The notes under the pieces were generated by a model, which worked only from the letters and a program-made list of their open reading frames with translations, was not told the DNA's origin and searched no databases. A DNA stretch of 64,000 nt from an uncultured Ulvibacter sp. (GTDB lineage: Bacteria > Bacteroidota > Bacteroidia > Flavobacteriales > Flavobacteriaceae): contig CAJXZB010000004.1 in NCBI GenBank assembly GCA_913063405.1, forward strand, positions 62,001 to 126,000. Reading direction: 5' to 3'. Positions 61,862 through 64,000 of the stretch are shown one piece after another. Made by a program: the position numbers and the translations under genes. Positions within the stretch are counted from its first letter, which is position 1; the number at the start of each line of letters is the position of its first letter.

Positions 61862-63317
61862 TCGTGTGCTGCATGTTTTTTAACAAGACACGATCTAATA
61901 GTGAACTTGGCAAGTAATAAAAATACAGTACCATAGAGCGCAGCTTTACCTTTGAAATTGACATCGGGTTTTTAAAAAAGCCTTTGAGATTGTCTTTTGC
62001 CTGACTCTTTCTGTACTCTTTATGCACATAACGGTGCAATTTTTTATAATATTTAGAATTAAAAGTGCCTTGAAACATCATTGCAAGTTCGTCGCTATCG
62101 GTCCAATTGGCTTTTAGTTGTAAATCATCCTTTACTTTTTCATAAAACGGAGTGCCAGGCAATGGATATGAAACTGAAATACCCAAATTATCCGGCAGCA
62201 GTTCTTTGATCATATGAACTGTCTTTGCAATATCTTCTTTTGTCTCACCCAAATATCCAAACTGAATAAAAAACGCCACCTTAACCTTCTTGCGTTTTAG
62301 AAGTCGAGTTGCTTCATAGATTTGTTCAACTTTGGTGTCTTTATCCATCGCATCTAGAATCTTTTGGGAGCCACTTTCGGCGCCTACCCAAACTTCTTGT
62401 AGACCGCTTTCAGCCAAGGCGTCTATGGTGTCTTCTTTCAATAAAAGATCTACTCGGCTTTGTATGTAGTAGGATATGTTGAGATTTGCTGCTTTCAGTT
62501 CCGTATTAAACTCCTGTACCCAGTTTGGTTTAAGTCCGAAAATGTCATCACACATCCAAAAATTTGTCACGTCATAGTTTTCTTTTAGATAGGCTATGTG
62601 TTTGGTGATGTATTGTGGTGAGTGTGAATTATATCGATTCCCATAAATAGGTTTTGCGCACCAATTACACTTAAATGGGCAACCACGAGTGGTTGCTATA
62701 TTTAGCGTAAAAGGCTTACCACTTTGTTTCCAAACGGCTTTGTATGCATCTATATCTGCTAAGTCCCAAGCGGGTTGAGGTAACTCATCTAAATTTCTTA
62801 AAACAGGTCTTTTTGAGTTTTTTTTCGTCTCGTTTTGGTCACGATAAACAAGACCATTTATGAGCGCAACAGATTCATTTTTCTTTAAAGTTTCAACAAG
62901 TTCTTTTAGTGTGATTTCTCCTTCTCCTTGTATAATATAATTAGCTCCAGCATCCAAATATTGCTCATATTGGTCTGTACTATCACTGCTACAAACAATA
63001 ATTGTGCAATTGTGTTTTTTACCAATAGTAATCATTTCAAAAGCAGCCTCACGCATGGTGGTGAGACACATTTTGGTGAGGTAGTTAAAACCATCATCAT
63101 AAATTACTAAGAACTGTGGGTTTTGTTCTTTAATTCGAGACTCTATATCATATGGGTCTTGGCGTAAATTGGTGTCAAAAAGATCTACGGCATAGCCTTC
63201 TTGCCGCATAAAAGCAGCAGCATATATAGTCCCTAAAGGCGGGTAAGGTGTTTTATTATTCCATTGTTTTTTATCTAATGGATAATAATAGGAATGCGAA
63301 AACAGGATATCAAGCAT
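61854..63317 (-). CDS. B12-type radical SAM enzyme (paralogue 1)
   Basis: A 487-residue enzyme with the same two-domain plan as its paralogue two genes downstream. The N-terminal domain (1 to about 145) contains KTPYPPLGTIYAAAFM and QGEGEITLKEL. The radical SAM core has Cys213, Cys217 and Cys220 (RGCPFKCNWC), VWVGAESGSQKILDAMDK and FFIQFGYLGETKEDI. A basic C-terminal tail (YRKSQAKDNLKGFFKNP) may contact the membrane. It overlaps the methyltransferase gene by eight bases and the nucleotidyltransferase gene by eight bases. Confidence 0.87.
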   Translation of the reverse strand: MLDILFSHSYYYPLDKKQWNNKTPYPPLGTIYAAAFMRQEGYAVDLFDTNLRQDPYDIESRIKEQNPQFLVIYDDGFNYLTKMCLTTMREAAFEMITIGKKHNCTIIVCSSDSTDQYEQYLDAGANYIIQGEGEITLKELVETLKKNESVALINGLVYRDQNETKKNSKRPVLRNLDELPQPAWDLADIDAYKAVWKQSGKPFTLNIATTRGCPFKCNWCAKPIYGNRYNSHSPQYITKHIAYLKENYDVTNFWMCDDIFGLKPNWVQEFNTELKAANLNISYYIQSRVDLLLKEDTIDALAESGLQEVWVGAESGSQKILDAMDKDTKVEQIYEATRLLKRKKVKVAFFIQFGYLGETKEDIAKTVHMIKELLPDNLGISVSYPLPGTPFYEKVKDDLQLKANWTDSDELAMMFQGTFNSKYYKKLHRYVHKEYRKSQAKDNLKGFFKNPMSISKVKLRSMVLYFYYLPSSLLDRVLLKNMQHTNG

Positions 63318-64000
63318 GTTCCAAAGATAACGTGATGTTATGATTTTCCTGCATTTCTAAATATTTTTCATTGAGACTATTAATTACTTTGTTCTGAAAG
63401 TCATTAGGATGGTGTTTAGAAACATTTTGCGTGGACTTAAAGGCTATATTGAAGTGATCTTGATCTAAGGCTAAGGCTTCAAATTTTGCTTTCCATTTTT
63501 TATAGGTAATTCGCATAAAGAAAGCATCCAATGAATCTCCCAATTTTGAGGCGAATATTTTTTCTATAATTTTAGTTGTCAAAGGCTTTTGAAGGGGTAA
63601 TAAATTGGCCAATGACTGCTTGGGCGTTTTATTAGGTAACATGTCTTTAACCCAATCGTTTTCTTGGTAAAAGCGATGAAAGCTACCGTTACCAAACATA
63701 GGTATTAAGGTTGCTAGTTCTGTAGCGGTAAATCTATTTCTCTCGTTGATTTCTAGTGCGTTTTCGCTAATAAAGTAATTGACACAAAAGTATTTTCTAG
63801 AATTAAGCAAGAAGATTTTTTTGTATAGAATTAAAAGCGTTCTAGCCACCCAAAGGCGTTTGGCTTTTGTAATAATAAAAAAGTCAATATCACCATCATC
63901 ATCATAGTACCCTTTTGATAAGGAGCCTGAAATACCAACACCTTCTACATGCGGAAACTTTGAAATAAAACGAGCGCGCTTAGTTGCTTTCTTTTGTATC
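63310..64000 (-). CDS. Nucleotidyltransferase-domain protein (partial, runs off the window)
   Basis: The frame is open to the right edge, so the start is missing; at least 229 residues are present. The visible N-terminal part contains VGISGSLSKGYYDDDGDIDFFIITKAKRLW, the G-S-x-S plus D-x-D signature of the polymerase-beta nucleotidyltransferase fold (MNT/DUF4037-like). The longest ATG/TTG-type frame from 63849 would cut off this domain and is not the real start. The C-terminal part is helical. It overlaps the radical SAM gene by eight bases, so it heads the visible part of this operon. The substrate is unknown. Confidence 0.7.
   Translation of the reverse strand, partial: IQKKATKRARFISKFPHVEGVGISGSLSKGYYDDDGDIDFFIITKAKRLWVARTLLILYKKIFLLNSRKYFCVNYFISENALEINERNRFTATELATLIPMFGNGSFHRFYQENDWVKDMLPNKTPKQSLANLLPLQKPLTTKIIEKIFASKLGDSLDAFFMRITYKKWKAKFEALALDQDHFNIAFKSTQNVSKHHPNDFQNKVINSLNEKYLEMQENHNITLSLEHA

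Noticed and set aside
63310-63849. Complete 179-residue protein starting at 63849
   Set aside because: The same frame stays open to the window edge and encodes a nucleotidyltransferase signature upstream, so the apparent start is internal.

Overview
The window looks like a chromosomal segment from a marine-type member of the Flavobacteriaceae (Bacteroidota). The basis is low G+C, no Shine-Dalgarno signals, repeated TAnnTTTG-type promoter boxes, a type IX secretion (T9SS) C-terminal sorting domain, a DUF5916 outer-membrane protein, and an ExbB/ExbD locus in a typical flavobacterial setting. No rRNA, CRISPR array, transposase or phage gene was seen. One tRNA (Ser, anticodon GGA) is present.

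Positions 1-11,100 hold core metabolism: a long-chain polyprenyl diphosphate synthase, both dedicated subunits of 2-oxoglutarate dehydrogenase (sucA, sucB), a TPR sensor kinase with its LuxR-type regulator behind a retropepsin-like protease, TatD and type I asparaginase. Positions 11,100-12,950 are a scar beside tRNA-Ser: terminator, short repeats, a GNAT acetyltransferase and a decayed DUF2971 gene. Positions 12,950-16,110 carry an ExbB / unknown membrane protein / ExbD / ExbD energy-transduction unit followed by a beta-barrel protein. Positions 16,100-28,250 run leftwards through rpoN, asnS, an MMPL/RND transporter, a DUF5686-like barrel and the translation block frr, pyrH, tsf, rpsB, rpsI, rplM. 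rplM has a textbook promoter and a structured leader.

Positions 28,400-45,000 contain a broken T9SS-exported beta-helix gene (frameshift plus missing signal peptide), pyruvate carboxylase, an unrecognised protein with kinase-like residues, a LytS-type sensor kinase whose 5' end is frameshifted twice, its LytTR regulator, three secreted proteins of unknown function and a DUF5916 outer-membrane protein.

Positions 45,250-64,000 (running off the right edge) are one large surface-glycan assembly and decoration locus built from five transcription blocks. It encodes a Wzx-like flippase, a GT2 glycosyltransferase, two polytopic GT-C-type glycosyltransferases, two sulfotransferase-type enzymes, a FkbM methyltransferase, two other methyltransferases, three B12-type radical SAM enzymes, an SGNH hydrolase, an O-carbamoyltransferase with its two small SxtK/SxtJ-like membrane partners, a lipoprotein carrying a CxxCH haem motif, and a partial nucleotidyltransferase. 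I infer that it makes a sulfated, methylated and carbamoylated polysaccharide or glycolipid. The coupling of tandem B12-radical SAM paralogues around a methyltransferase, the carbamoyltransferase trio and the CxxCH lipoprotein are the least conventional parts and the best candidates for new biology.
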